Shown piece after piece: positions 1-6,587 of a stretch of 6,587 nt of DNA. Within the stretch, counting starts at the first letter, position 1, and each line of letters starts with the position of its first letter. Source of the stretch: CAYMRB01 sp964392615 (GTDB lineage: Bacteria; Planctomycetota; UBA8108); assembly GCA_964392615.1 (NCBI GenBank), contig CAYMRB010000511.1, forward strand, positions 1 to 6,587, read 5' to 3'. The notes under the pieces are model-generated. The model saw only the letters and a list, made by a program, of their open reading frames with translations. It had not been told where the DNA came from and made no database searches. Made by a program: the position numbers and the translations under genes.

Positions 1-78
1 TCGGCTCGGCCTGTCGGCCTCGGTCCTGACGAGGGTTTCTTGGACAGGCTGCTAGAGTCAGCGGCTTGCCGAGAGCTG

Positions 79-3000
79 CTACGGACACAGATCCGGACAG
101 TCGACGAGGGGCACGCACGACGTCCCCAGCGCCGGCGGATCGCCACGCTGGAACATCCACAGCAGCAGGTGGACCCCGTCGGTCAGGTTGACCGACGCAT
201 CGCCGTTGATGTCGAGAATCACCTGGTTCGCCGGTGCGTCGAAGGTCCCGTCGCCACACGGTAGAGGCGTGTCGAGGCCGAGCACGAGGTGGCCGAGGAT
301 CGCGATCGCGTCGGTGACGTCGATGCGCGCGTCCTGGTTCACGTTGCCGGGCAGCTGGAATCCCGCGACCAGCGGCTCATCGACGATTCCGGGCGAGCCT
401 CCCACCGCGTGGCTCGGGCGCCATCCCAGGGATCGGCTCCACGCTTCAAGCGGACCGAGCGGATCGACGATGACCAGCGAGAGCCCGAGACCGTCGGTCG
501 TCGGGTGCCACGCGTCGGAGTACTCGAAAACCTGGATCGTCGCGTCGCGCCCCCAACGGAGCTCGACGATCTCGCCGCCGTTGGCCAGCCGGCCGGAGTA
601 CTCGCCCGCGATCAGCAGACCGCTCGTGTCGTAGCGTCTCTCGAACACGTCGAGATCCTCGACGACGAGGACGTACTCTCCCGGGCCGAGCGTCGTCACT
701 TCGCTCGTCGCGAACTCGAACTCGACACCGTCGACGAGCGACACGTCCGTCAGATCGATCGGCTCGCCGCCGATGTTCTGGATCTCCAGGTACTCGAACG
801 CCTGGTCGCCGACCGGGTTGTACATCAGCTCGGTGATGCGCAGCGCGTCCTGCGCGGGATAGGACGCGGTCGGTGGCTCGACCGTGAATTCGGCGGGATC
901 CGACCAATGACTCCAGCGCCCGGTCTCGTCGAGCATCTTCACGCGCACGCGGTACGTGTGGCCGATCGCGACGGCGGCAGCCGGCACGACGAGCGGGTTC
1001 TCAAAGGTCTCGAGCGTTCCGCTCGACCAGACCTCGTTCCACTCGAGTACGCGCGGAGCGGTCGGATCGAAACCCGGTGCATCCGAGTTCTGGACCTCGC
1101 CGACGCGCCACTGGATGCCCGCGAACGCATCGCCCTGCGGGTCCTCGAACGGCGTCGTCTCGAAGATTAGACCGTCCTGCGGGAAGGTGTCCGTCAACGC
1201 GGCGACGGTCGGCGTCGCCGGAACGCGCGTCCTGTCACCCTCGGCATTCGCGAGGTTCTCGAGGTGGCGCGCGCGGCCGCCAGCGGGGACGGCCGGCCCC
1301 CCGGCCCCCGCCCAACTGACGAACGCAAAGTTCTTCATGTCGGTGATCTTGCGCTCGATCGTCCCGAAATCCTGCCGGCCGGCCTGCGCCGGCGCCGCGC
1401 GCCAGCGATCGCGGTCCGCGGGCGTGAAGTCGATCACGAACTCGGCCCACTCGTCGATCATCGGCTCGATGACCTCCTCGGTCCACACGAGGTCGCGGAA
1501 CTCGCGAATGAAGTTGCGGTACGCCTGCTTGTAGGCCGGTTTGCCGCCACCGGAGAAGATCGCGTTCTTCGTGTAGTCGATACCGCTGTTCCAGTTCGGT
1601 CCCCAACTCGCGTCCGAGTCCCACGGCAGAGTCCACAGGCGGCCGAACACGCTGTCCTCGTATTCCGGCTCGAAGTACCACGCGCGATTCTTCGAGTGCG
1701 TGTCGGACGGCCGGAAGTCGTAGTGACGGATGGCTTCGACGACGGCGTGATACGGGTACCAGCGACTGTAGTTGACGTGTGCGTCGAGCCACGCATCGTC
1801 GCGCTCCGGGCGCAGATTGCGCCGGATGTTCTGGAAATCGGCATCCGCCCGGTTCGGCGGTTCGAACACCGCGAAGCGTCCCTGGTTGCGTCGCAGGTCG
1901 TCGCCGTTGAACTGGCCGTCCTTGAGCTTGTAGAGGTTGCCGTCCTCCATGCCGTGGGCCGTGAGGAAGCGCGGGTCGTAATCCTCGATTCCGGAGTACA
2001 TGCCCCAGAAGTCGCCGAGGTACTGCCCGTTGGACATCGGCACCTCTTCGGCGCGCTGGATCACGCGGAAGTGGTACGTGTAGAAATGCGGCGCGGGCAC
2101 GCCGACGAGGTTCCACAGCTTCGCGTTCATCGCTTCGGTCAGACCGAAGTTGCCGACGCGCTTGTTGTCGAACATCTTGCCCGTGTTCAGCGTCCGCCAG
2201 CGCTCCGGGAATCGACGCCCCCAATTGTCGCGAGCGCGCAAGTAGTCGCCTTTGTTGAACCGGATGCGCATGGAGCGCTTGCCGGCGCCGCCATAGCGAT
2301 CGTTGGCCTGGCGCAGCCGATAGCGAACGTGATCGTAGACGATGCCCTCGTAGACAAACGCGCCCTCCCAGTTGAACTTGTCGCGCGCTCGCTCGTTCGA
2401 CTTCGGAATCTGGAAGGAGCCGTTGAACGCGATGCAGTGATCGAGATCGCCCTGCCGCGTAATCAAGTGGTAGACCGGCAGCGACGTCAGAAGCTCCGAT
2501 GGATAGACGTGCCCGGCGCCGTCGGGGTGCACCGAACGAGTGTCCGCGACGTACGGCGGCACACCGTCGTACACGAAACACGCGAAGTTCAGCGATCGAT
2601 CGTCGCGGTACGGCACGGTCGCATCGTTGCCCGCGGCATCCTCGACGCGAATGCGATACCGCACCAGAGTGCGGTGTTCCTGCGCGGGAAGCACCGCCGT
2701 GTAGATGTCGTCGCCCGCGACCGCGTCGCCGCCCTCGCCATCGTCGCGCATCGGGACGTCGGCCCAATTGGCCGGATCCTCGAACTCGGGATTCGGCTCG
2801 CGGTCGTTCAGCGGACGCGAGATCAGGAGGTTGTGCGGCAGCGGCAGGAACGCCGGGATGTACGCACCCGGCAGCACGACCTGGTAGCGACACGTGACGG
2901 AACCGACGCCGCTCGGATCGGTGACCTTCGCCGTCACGACGAAGTCCAGGCCCGCCGGCGGCTGCTGCGGCGCGTGCGAGACCTGCCGCACCTGCGGCGG

Positions 3001-4110
3001 CGCATCGGGCACGAGGACGGTATTGCGCGCTCCGGGCGACGGCGGCAGCAGACCGCTCGGGTCCTCATCCTCGGTGCCGGGCGCGAAGAGCTCGGCATCG
3101 ATCGAGAAGTCGGCGCTCGTGATCCGTAGATTGAACGCGTGGATCGCGATGACGTTGGCGCCCTCGGACAGATACGCCGCCGGGTTCGGCAGATCGATCA
3201 GATCGTACTCGCGCGCCTCGTGACTGGAGCCCGCCGTGCCGTCGAACGGGATGTCCCCTTCGTCAACGCGCAGCCGCGCGACCTCGATGCCGTTGAGCCA
3301 GATGATGCAGCCGTCGTCGTAGTACGCGCCGAGCGTCAACGCCTCGGGGATCGCGTCGACCGTGAACTCGCGGCGCAGGTAGACGCTCGTGTAGCCGTCG
3401 CGCATATCGTCGAGGACGTTGGCGTCGTCGTCGTCGCCGAAGCCGATCGGAGTTTGACCGACCTCCCACGACGCGTCCTCGGAGAAGCTCGCCTCCCGCC
3501 ACGCTCCGATCGGGTCAGAGGCTTCTGTCGTACCGCGCCGGAAGTGCCAATCGGCGGCCTCGCGGTCCAGGTAGAACACGCGCTCGCGAAACGGTCGCTC
3601 GATGAGGCCCGACGCCCGCCAGCTGCTGCCGAGATCGTTGTCGAGCTCCGGATGGAGAAGCTCCATCGAGCTGCCGCGGCCTCCGGAAGCGAGCGGCCAC
3701 GGGAAACCGACACCGTAGTCGACCTGATCCTCGATCGAGCCGTCGGGGGCGCGAAGAACGATGCGCTCGCCCTCGTTGGCCAGGTAATTCTCGAACGGGC
3801 CAAGGGCGGACGGCAGGCCGAAGGTCGCCACCGCGGTCTCAGGATCCTGCGCGACGACGAGGTAGGCGTCCGGGCCGATCGTCGTGCCCTCTGGAAACGC
3901 GTACCGGATGCCGCCGGAGAAGAACCAGCCGGACAGATCGACCGCGTCCTCGCCGCTGTTGTAGAGCTCGACGAACTCCTCCGGAATCGTCTTGTCCGGC
4001 GGATCGTAGTGGAGCTCGTTGATGACGACGTCCCCGACGAGGGCAGGGGAACACGCGGTGCAGGCCAGCACGACCAAGAGAGATCTGACGAAACGTTCCA
4101 TTCCTTCCAC
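79..4110 (-). CDS. Large secreted protein: lamin-tail / CotH kinase / lamin-tail / dockerin-like
   Basis: This 1343-residue protein is probably exported and may act as an extracytoplasmic protein kinase. Seen in order: a signal peptide (about 1-26, hydrophobic core LLVVLACTAC, possible cleavage after SPA); a lamin-tail (LTD) domain from VVINELHYDP to about 165; a beta-sandwich domain (about 185-343, with YYDDGCIIWLNG) followed by an SPGARN linker; an Ig-like stretch (370-510); a CotH-type domain (about 545-835); a fibronectin-III-like region (965-1080); a second LTD domain (1088-1243, RITELMYNP); two dockerin-like loops (1256-1267 and 1300-1311); and a tail with Cys1285, 1332, 1338 and 1342. 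Candidate kinase residues are K611, D798, N808 and the WDSD pair D831/D833, matching the PWDLD-type motif of CotH proteins. Bacillus CotH phosphorylates spore-coat proteins; the substrate here is unknown. The call starts at GTG (4110). ATG at 4101 (MERF) is an alternative, and neither has a well-spaced Shine-Dalgarno. No neighbour suggests a partner. Domain calls are strong; kinase activity is inferred. Confidence 0.88.
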   Translation of the reverse strand: MEGMERFVRSLLVVLACTACSPALVGDVVINELHYDPPDKTIPEEFVELYNSGEDAVDLSGWFFSGGIRYAFPEGTTIGPDAYLVVAQDPETAVATFGLPSALGPFENYLANEGERIVLRAPDGSIEDQVDYGVGFPWPLASGGRGSSMELLHPELDNDLGSSWRASGLIERPFRERVFYLDREAADWHFRRGTTEASDPIGAWREASFSEDASWEVGQTPIGFGDDDDANVLDDMRDGYTSVYLRREFTVDAIPEALTLGAYYDDGCIIWLNGIEVARLRVDEGDIPFDGTAGSSHEAREYDLIDLPNPAAYLSEGANVIAIHAFNLRITSADFSIDAELFAPGTEDEDPSGLLPPSPGARNTVLVPDAPPQVRQVSHAPQQPPAGLDFVVTAKVTDPSGVGSVTCRYQVVLPGAYIPAFLPLPHNLLISRPLNDREPNPEFEDPANWADVPMRDDGEGGDAVAGDDIYTAVLPAQEHRTLVRYRIRVEDAAGNDATVPYRDDRSLNFACFVYDGVPPYVADTRSVHPDGAGHVYPSELLTSLPVYHLITRQGDLDHCIAFNGSFQIPKSNERARDKFNWEGAFVYEGIVYDHVRYRLRQANDRYGGAGKRSMRIRFNKGDYLRARDNWGRRFPERWRTLNTGKMFDNKRVGNFGLTEAMNAKLWNLVGVPAPHFYTYHFRVIQRAEEVPMSNGQYLGDFWGMYSGIEDYDPRFLTAHGMEDGNLYKLKDGQFNGDDLRRNQGRFAVFEPPNRADADFQNIRRNLRPERDDAWLDAHVNYSRWYPYHAVVEAIRHYDFRPSDTHSKNRAWYFEPEYEDSVFGRLWTLPWDSDASWGPNWNSGIDYTKNAIFSGGGKPAYKQAYRNFIREFRDLVWTEEVIEPMIDEWAEFVIDFTPADRDRWRAAPAQAGRQDFGTIERKITDMKNFAFVSWAGAGGPAVPAGGRARHLENLANAEGDRTRVPATPTVAALTDTFPQDGLIFETTPFEDPQGDAFAGIQWRVGEVQNSDAPGFDPTAPRVLEWNEVWSSGTLETFENPLVVPAAAVAIGHTYRVRVKMLDETGRWSHWSDPAEFTVEPPTASYPAQDALRITELMYNPVGDQAFEYLEIQNIGGEPIDLTDVSLVDGVEFEFATSEVTTLGPGEYVLVVEDLDVFERRYDTSGLLIAGEYSGRLANGGEIVELRWGRDATIQVFEYSDAWHPTTDGLGLSLVIVDPLGPLEAWSRSLGWRPSHAVGGSPGIVDEPLVAGFQLPGNVNQDARIDVTDAIAILGHLVLGLDTPLPCGDGTFDAPANQVILDINGDASVNLTDGVHLLLWMFQRGDPPALGTSCVPLVDCPDLCP
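4033..4110 (-). other. N-terminal signal peptide of the secreted CotH/LTD protein
   Basis: The first 26 residues have a short basic n-region (R6, R9), an uninterrupted hydrophobic core (LLVVLACTAC) and a small-residue stretch (SPALVG) before the first lamin-tail strand VVINELHYDP. This fits Sec export with signal peptidase I cleavage near SPA. A lipoprotein reading (VLAC) is possible, but the residue at -3 is Val and the one at -2 is Leu, so it is not a good lipobox. Confidence 0.65.
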
Positions 4111-4150
4111 CCGGCTACGCGAAGCTCGAAGAGACCCGTCGAATCCCGCG

Positions 4151-4156
4151 ATGATA
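4151..4156 (-). promoter_or_regulatory. Possible -10 box for the secreted CotH/LTD gene
   Basis: On the minus strand this hexamer reads TATCAT, five of six matches to the sigma70 -10 consensus, in a GC-rich spacer where such AT-rich words are scarce. It lies about 40 bases upstream of the GTG start. No convincing -35 hexamer sits 16-18 bases upstream, so promoter activity would need an activator or another sigma factor. The rest of the 245-base spacer (4111-4355) shows no credible gene. Confidence 0.3.
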
Positions 4157-4331
4157 GCCGATCTCGCCGCCCCTCGCGCTACTGAACTGACGCGTGGGCT
4201 GACCGGAACGGTCTCACCGTGGCCTTCCGCGATGGCTCCGGGCAGCCCATGCGCGCGGAGTTGGAGCCGACCGTTCGCGGCGGCTGGCCCCCTGCCCGCG
4301 TGGGAGGCTCGCGGCGGCTCAACTCCGCACA

Positions 4332-4349
4332 GCGCCCTGACGAGGGCGC
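4332..4349 (-). terminator. Hairpin just downstream of polX, without a T-tract
   Basis: A perfect 7-bp inverted repeat (GCGCCCT / AGGGCGC) closes a four-base loop and begins six bases after the polX stop codon, reading on the minus strand. The position suits a transcription end or an RNA-stabilising 3' hairpin. No run of T follows in the minus-strand direction, so it is not a textbook intrinsic terminator. It could protect the 3' end after Rho-dependent termination. Confidence 0.4.
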
Positions 4350-4355
4350 CTGGCG

Positions 4356-6080
4356 CTACGGTCGCCGATTCTTCAGGAATGCGTCGAACTCGTCCGCGGT
4401 GAAGCTGTTGACGACTCGCGCGGCCTCGAAACCCGCCTTGCGGGCGATCCCGACGCCAAAGCGGATGTCGTCGATCCCCTCGACCACGTGCGCGTCGGGG
4501 TTGACGCTCGTCAGGAGCCCGAGCTCGCGCGCGCGCGGCCCGAAGCGCCAGTCGAGGTCGAGGCGGTACGGATTGGCGTTGATCTCGACGACGACGCCGT
4601 TCTCCGCGGCCGCGACCAGGACCTGCTCCATATCGAGCGCCGCGCCCTCACGGCGCAGCAGCAGCCGTCCGGTAGCGTGCCCGAGCATCGTCGTGTACGG
4701 GTTCTCGAGCGCGCGGACCACGCGCGCGGTGATCTCGGCGGCGGGCTGCCCCAGCGACGCGTGGAGCGACGCGATGACGAAATCGAACTGCTCGAGGACG
4801 TCGTCGTCGTAGTCGAGCGAGCCGTCCGGCAGCAGGTCGCTCTCGATCCCCTTGAAGATGCGGAACTCGCCGGCCAGCTCGTCGTTGAGACGGTCGACCT
4901 CCTCGTGCTGCCGCGCGACGTCCGCCGGCTTCAGACCGCCGGCATAGAACGCGGTCTGGCTGTGGTCCGCAAGGCCGATGTACTCGTAGCCGCGCTCCCG
5001 GGCGGCGTCGACCATCTGGCGCAGCGTCGCCTTGCCGTCGCTCCACGTCGTGTGGAGGTGGACGACGCCGCGGATGTCGCCGTCCTCGACCAGGTGCGGC
5101 AGCTCGCTGGCGGCCGCCTGCTCGATCTCGCCCTGATTCTCGCGCATCTCGGGGACGATGAACTCGAGGTCGAGCGCGGCGTGGATCGCGGCTTCGTCCG
5201 CGCACTCGATGAGCTCGTCGTCGTCGCGAAAGAGACCGTACTCGTTGAGCTTCAGGCCGCGCTCCTTCGCACGAGCGCGCATGGCGACGTTGTGCTCCTT
5301 CGAGCCGGTGAAGTGGCACAGCGTCGTCGCGAACTGCTCGTCCCGGACGACGCGCAAGTCGACGGCGAGCCCGCCTTCGAGCAGGATCGACGTCTTCGTG
5401 CTGCCGCGCGCGACGACCTCCCGGGCGTACGGCGCGTTCGCGAACCAATCGGCAACCGCCGGGGCGTCGTCGGTGGACGCGACGAAGTCGAGGTCCCGCA
5501 CGACCTCCTTGCGGCGCCGGAAGCTGCCGGCGACCTCGACGCGCTCGACGCTCGGACACTCCCCCAGGTGCGCCAGAATCGTCGCGACGACCCCCTCGGC
5601 GGCGGCGAAGAGCGTCCTCTCGGCCGCCGAGCGCAGGTAGTCGATACGCTCGATGATCGTCAGCTCGGTCTTCTTGCCGAATCCGGAGAGCTTCGAGACC
5701 TCGCCCGCCTTGCAGGCGGCTTCGAGCGCGTCGAGGCTGTCGAGATCGAGCTCCTTCCAGAGCGCGCGCACCTTCTTCGGCCCGAGCCCCGGAACGGCGA
5801 GCATGTCGCGAACACCTTCCGGGACGGCCTCGAGCAGCTCCTCGAGCCGCTCGCTCGTGCCGGATTCTCGGAGCTCGACGATCTGGGCGGCGGTCTTCGC
5901 GCCGATTCCCTCGACCGCGGCGAGCTTGCCGGAGGCGATCAGCCCCCCGAGATCGTCGCCGAGCCCCTCCAGCGCGCGCGCCGCGTTGCGGTACGAACGC
6001 GGCCGGAACGGGTTGTCGGACTCGAGCTCGAGCAGGTCCGCCATGCGGCTCAAAGTCTGGGCGATTCGGCTCTTGTCCAC
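4356..6080 (-). CDS. polX: Family X DNA polymerase/3'-5' exonuclease PolX with PHP domain
   Basis: This 574-residue protein has the usual length and domain order of bacterial PolX, a cytoplasmic gap-filling repair polymerase with a metal-dependent PHP nuclease domain. The N-terminal 8-kDa-like region (NPFRPRSYRNAARAL, 23-37) has helix-hairpin-helix motifs near 55-61 (EGIGAK), 96-102 (VPGLGPK) and 131-137 (LSGFGKK). The nucleotidyltransferase core shows GSFRRRKEVVRDLDF (185-199), with metal-binding D196 and D198, a third Asp at D241, and FTGSKEHN (257-264). The PHP domain (about 337-570) retains HLHTTWSDG (H341, H343), ADHS (H373), GIESD (E413), ASLHAS (H440), GHATGR (H468) and NPDAH (D529, H531), so both activities should be intact. 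The start is GTG, supported by a strong Shine-Dalgarno. The gene diverges from typA; the hairpin after its stop suggests transcription ends before the next minus-strand gene. Confidence 0.96.
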   Translation of the reverse strand: MDKSRIAQTLSRMADLLELESDNPFRPRSYRNAARALEGLGDDLGGLIASGKLAAVEGIGAKTAAQIVELRESGTSERLEELLEAVPEGVRDMLAVPGLGPKKVRALWKELDLDSLDALEAACKAGEVSKLSGFGKKTELTIIERIDYLRSAAERTLFAAAEGVVATILAHLGECPSVERVEVAGSFRRRKEVVRDLDFVASTDDAPAVADWFANAPYAREVVARGSTKTSILLEGGLAVDLRVVRDEQFATTLCHFTGSKEHNVAMRARAKERGLKLNEYGLFRDDDELIECADEAAIHAALDLEFIVPEMRENQGEIEQAAASELPHLVEDGDIRGVVHLHTTWSDGKATLRQMVDAARERGYEYIGLADHSQTAFYAGGLKPADVARQHEEVDRLNDELAGEFRIFKGIESDLLPDGSLDYDDDVLEQFDFVIASLHASLGQPAAEITARVVRALENPYTTMLGHATGRLLLRREGAALDMEQVLVAAAENGVVVEINANPYRLDLDWRFGPRARELGLLTSVNPDAHVVEGIDDIRFGVGIARKAGFEAARVVNSFTADEFDAFLKNRRP

Positions 6081-6088
6081 GGCTCAGT

Positions 6089-6096
6089 CTCCCTCC
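6089..6096 (-). promoter_or_regulatory. Ribosome binding site of polX
   Basis: On the minus strand this reads GGAGGGAG, a near-ideal Shine-Dalgarno ending eight bases before the GTG at 6080. It decides the start: the next residues (MDKSRIAQTLSRMADLLE) match where PolX proteins normally begin, and no better start lies nearby. Confidence 0.75.
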
Positions 6097-6144
6097 GGCC
6101 TTGTCCCGGCCCCGCTCACCGCGCTGACCGGCGTCGCGAGCTGG

Positions 6145-6173
6145 AAGCTACTGGGTAGACGGCCGGGGGTCAA
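6145..6173 (-). promoter_or_regulatory. Possible sigma70-like promoter of polX
   Basis: On the minus strand, TTGACC (6168-6173; five of six to the -35 consensus) is followed after exactly 17 bases by TAGCTT (6145-6150; only three of six to the -10 consensus). Transcription would begin near 6138, giving a leader of about 60 bases that includes the ribosome binding site. The -35 and spacing are good and the -10 is weak, so this is plausible rather than certain. Confidence 0.4.
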
Positions 6174-6191
6174 CTCGCGCGATCGAGTCGA

Positions 6192-6219
6192 TTGCCCCGC
6201 CGAATCCGGTCGATATAAT
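6192..6219 (+). promoter_or_regulatory. Sigma70-like promoter of typA
   Basis: A perfect TATAAT (6214-6219) stands out in this GC-rich intergenic region. A four-of-six -35 match, TTGCCC (6192-6197), lies 16 bases upstream. The predicted transcription start is near 6226, giving a leader of roughly 50 bases before the ATG at 6275. The -35 overlaps one arm of a small inverted repeat (6182-6192) that could serve as an operator. Confidence 0.6.
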
Positions 6220-6274
6220 GGCGCGCTTCTCGACTCCGGACGCGGCCGATCAGAATGGGCTCCCCAGCACCTCG

Positions 6275-6587
6275 ATGACACAGCAGATGAAGGCACAGGC
6301 CACCAACGAGCAGCTGCGCAACGTCGCCGTGATCGCGCACGTCGATCACGGCAAGACGACGCTCGTCGACAAGCTGCTCCAGGCGACCGGCTCGGTCCCG
6401 AAGCACCAGGACCTGGGCGAGTGCATCCTCGACTCGAACGATCTCGAGCGCGAACGCGGGATCACGATCCTCGCGAAGAACATCTCGATGCCCTACAGGG
6501 GCGTCAAGATCAACCTGATCGACACGCCGGGCCACGCCGACTTCGGCGGCGAGGTCGAGCGGGTGCTCAAGATGGCCGACGGCGCGC
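6275..6587 (+). CDS. typA: Translational GTPase TypA/BipA, N-terminal part (cut by window end)
   Basis: The first 104 codons of a TypA/BipA-type GTPase, a ribosome-binding relative of EF-G and LepA involved in ribosome assembly and stress or cold adaptation. Visible G-domain motifs: the P-loop with NVAVIAHVDHGKTTLVDKLL (G1), the TypA-diagnostic switch I segment DSNDLERERGITILAKN (G2), and DTPGHADFGGEVERVL (G3). The DSNDLE-RGITILAKN signature separates TypA from LepA and EF-G. NKxD and the later domains lie beyond the window. The chosen ATG gives 14 residues before LRNVAVIAHVDHG. In-frame ATGs at 6287 (shorter) and 6218 (19 residues longer) are alternatives, but the 6218 codon overlaps the predicted -10 box, so that promoter's transcript would lack it. 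No clear Shine-Dalgarno precedes any of these starts. The gene diverges from polX across a 194-base region. Confidence 0.95.
   Translation, partial: MTQQMKAQATNEQLRNVAVIAHVDHGKTTLVDKLLQATGSVPKHQDLGECILDSNDLERERGITILAKNISMPYRGVKINLIDTPGHADFGGEVERVLKMADGA

Noticed and set aside
18..34. Five-bp hairpin (CCTCG/CGAGG) followed on the plus strand by a T-rich stretch
   Set aside because: The stem is short, the loop is seven bases and the following stretch is interrupted. It could end a plus-strand gene outside the window, but support is too thin to list as a terminator.
25..35. An 11-base word (CCTGACGAGGG) shared with 4336-4346, both sites just downstream of minus-strand stop codons
   Set aside because: Several repeated 11-mers are expected by chance in a 6.6-kb window, more so with GC bias. 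Only the 4336-4346 copy is part of a perfect stem.
1235..2893. Minus-strand frame of 552 codons in another phase inside the CotH/LTD gene
   Set aside because: It overlaps the kinase domain reading frame and translates to Arg-rich low-complexity sequence. There is no sign of a frameshift in the real gene.
1264..3129. Plus-strand open frame of 621 codons antisense to the CotH/LTD gene, with shorter relatives at 289-1170 and 3139-4185
   Set aside because: The translations are Arg/Val/Ala-rich, low in hydrophobic cores and match no family. They mirror the codon bias of the real minus-strand gene, as expected in GC-rich DNA.
3423..3436. CGT trinucleotide run, with similar short runs in polX near 4800 and 5218
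   Set aside because: These encode short Asp runs (DDDD, DDD) within normal protein sequence. They are too short to be meaningful microsatellites.
4201..4213. Inverted repeat GACCG-GAA-CGGTC in the spacer between polX and the CotH/LTD gene
   Set aside because: It is only a 5-bp arm, more than 40 bases upstream of the possible -10, with no second copy. Such short repeats are common by chance.
4219..4812. Plus-strand frame starting in the 4111-4355 spacer
   Set aside because: Most of it runs antisense through the polX 3' end, the product is unrecognisable, and no ribosome binding site was seen.
4488..6158. Plus-strand open frame of 556 codons antisense to polX
   Set aside because: It covers a fully recognisable PolX on the other strand, and its product shows no domain.
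6170..6535. Minus-strand frame of 121 codons antisense to typA
   Set aside because: It overlaps the clear G1-G3 motifs of TypA on the plus strand and its product is not recognisable.

Overview
The window looks like ordinary chromosome from a GC-rich bacterium (about two-thirds G+C by eye). It holds two complete genes on the minus strand and the 5' end of a third on the plus strand. The large secreted protein combines lamin-tail domains, a CotH-type kinase fold and a dockerin-like tail ending in a cysteine-rich segment. That combination recalls secretomes of Planctomycetota and other uncultured, environmental GC-rich phyla. This assignment is an inference from architecture; no marker in the window fixes the taxon.

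Layout, left to right. Positions 1-78 are a short non-coding tail with only a weak hairpin. Positions 79-4110 (minus) encode the 1343-residue exported protein: signal peptide, lamin-tail domain, beta-sandwich domain, CotH kinase domain, fibronectin-III-like region, second lamin-tail domain, dockerin-like pair of EF-hand loops, cysteine-rich C-terminus. Positions 4111-4355 are a 245-base spacer with a possible -10 box for that gene and, next to the upstream gene's stop codon, a perfect 7-bp hairpin. Positions 4356-6080 (minus) encode a full-length bacterial family X DNA polymerase (PolX) with its PHP nuclease domain. Positions 6081-6274 are a divergent intergenic region with a clear sigma70-like promoter for the plus-strand gene, a plausible one for polX and a good polX ribosome binding site. 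From 6275 to the window end runs the N-terminus of the translational GTPase TypA/BipA, cut off by the window edge.

PolX (DNA repair) and TypA (ribosome and stress GTPase) are housekeeping genes that share only a promoter region. The exported CotH protein lies downstream of polX on the same strand, but the 245-base gap and intervening hairpin suggest a separate transcription unit. No partner, substrate or secretion gene for it is present. I see no mobile element, CRISPR array, tRNA, rRNA or phage feature. The exported protein is the only element that goes beyond routine genome content, and I do not see a new multi-gene system here.
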